Shown: positions 63,979 through 64,000 of the stretch, one piece after another
Position numbering within the stretch: the stretch's first letter is position 1
How the letters are laid out: every line of letters starts with the position of its first letter
Source of the DNA: Auricularia sp. M13
Lineage: Eukaryota; Basidiomycota; Agaricomycetes; Auriculariales; Auriculariaceae
DNA length: 64,000 nt
NCBI GenBank assembly: GCA_037042915.1
Contig: CM073198.1
Location: forward strand, 1,302,001 to 1,366,000
Direction: 5' to 3'
Translations under genes and position numbers: made by a program
Notes under the pieces: generated by a model
Told to the model about the DNA's origin: nothing
Database searches by the model: none
Seen by the model: the letters and a program-made list of their open reading frames with translations, nothing else

Positions 63979-64000
63979 GTGCTTGTGGAGCTCGGGCCGT

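Noticed and set aside
1-64000. CRISPR array, prokaryotic operon or phage-like module
   Set aside because: No regularly spaced short repeats; introns and protein families are eukaryotic throughout.
1-64000. Secondary-metabolite gene cluster
   Set aside because: A monooxygenase, two reductases and two transporters are present, but they are far apart and no backbone synthase (PKS, NRPS, terpene cyclase) is visible.

Overview
The window is nuclear DNA of a basidiomycete fungus, most likely an Agaricomycete. Most genes are cut by many short GT-AG introns (about 37-65 nt) with exons down to a few bases. The proteins are fungal: a CreA/Cre1 zinc-finger repressor, a BRCT+Myb RAP1, borealin, a LEU5-like mitochondrial carrier, MCT- and DAL5-type MFS transporters, a DUF2235 hydrolase and an F-box protein. 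A Ngaro-like tyrosine-recombinase retrotransposon and several TA-flanked MITEs are also present. Exon joins were worked out by hand from reading frame, splice sites and family knowledge; none has transcript support here.

Layout. 0.5-1.1 kb: 5' part of a hexokinase gene (-), broken off. 1.8-2.1 kb: decayed copy of the monooxygenase found intact at 7.3-8.4 kb. 2.8-3.8 kb: borealin. 4.1-4.6 kb: Tc1/mariner-type MITE. 5.1-6.8 kb: F-box gene, followed by a relic of a second copy. 7.3-8.4 kb: intronless TetX-like FAD monooxygenase. 8.6-9.3 and 10.7-11.4 kb: two unassigned proteins. 12-17 kb and 23-24.7 kb: two gene-poor repeat islands holding collinear degenerate copies of one long repeat, the second inverted; they flank the cre1-like gene (19.0-20.6 kb). 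A partial further copy lies at 28.0-28.4 kb. 25.7-27.5 kb: a protein with five Cys-rich modules (-). 28.6-30.1 kb: aldo-keto reductase. 30.3-31.3 kb: single-pass membrane protein (-). 31.6-33.8 kb: 13-exon WD40 protein. 33.9-35.8 kb: single-pass membrane protein. 36.2-36.7 kb: OHCU decarboxylase. 37.4-38.5 kb: coiled-coil protein (-). 39.5-40.2 kb: two related MITEs. 40.3-41.6 kb: LEU5-like carrier (-). 41.9-47.5 kb: complete Ngaro-like element. 47.6-48.7 kb: second aldo-keto reductase. 49.0-49.25 kb: tRNA-related Pol III/SINE-like unit. 49.5-50.8 kb: SWIM+RING E3 ligase. 51.7-53.9 kb: MCT-type transporter. 54.4-56.5 kb: DUF2235 hydrolase (-). 57.8-59.7 kb: DAL5/TNA1-type transporter (-). 60.3-61.0 kb: TIR element with an 8-bp target duplication. 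62.5-64.0 kb: RAP1.

The genes do not form an obvious pathway or secondary-metabolite cluster. They look like ordinary housekeeping and accessory genes separated by islands of transposon debris. The most informative material is structural: a young, nearly intact YR retrotransposon just upstream of an aldo-keto reductase, an inverted pair of long degenerate repeats around cre1, a tRNA-like Pol III unit with two tRNA-derived 3' halves, frame-required 4-nt and 8-nt micro-exons, and several recent gene breakages.
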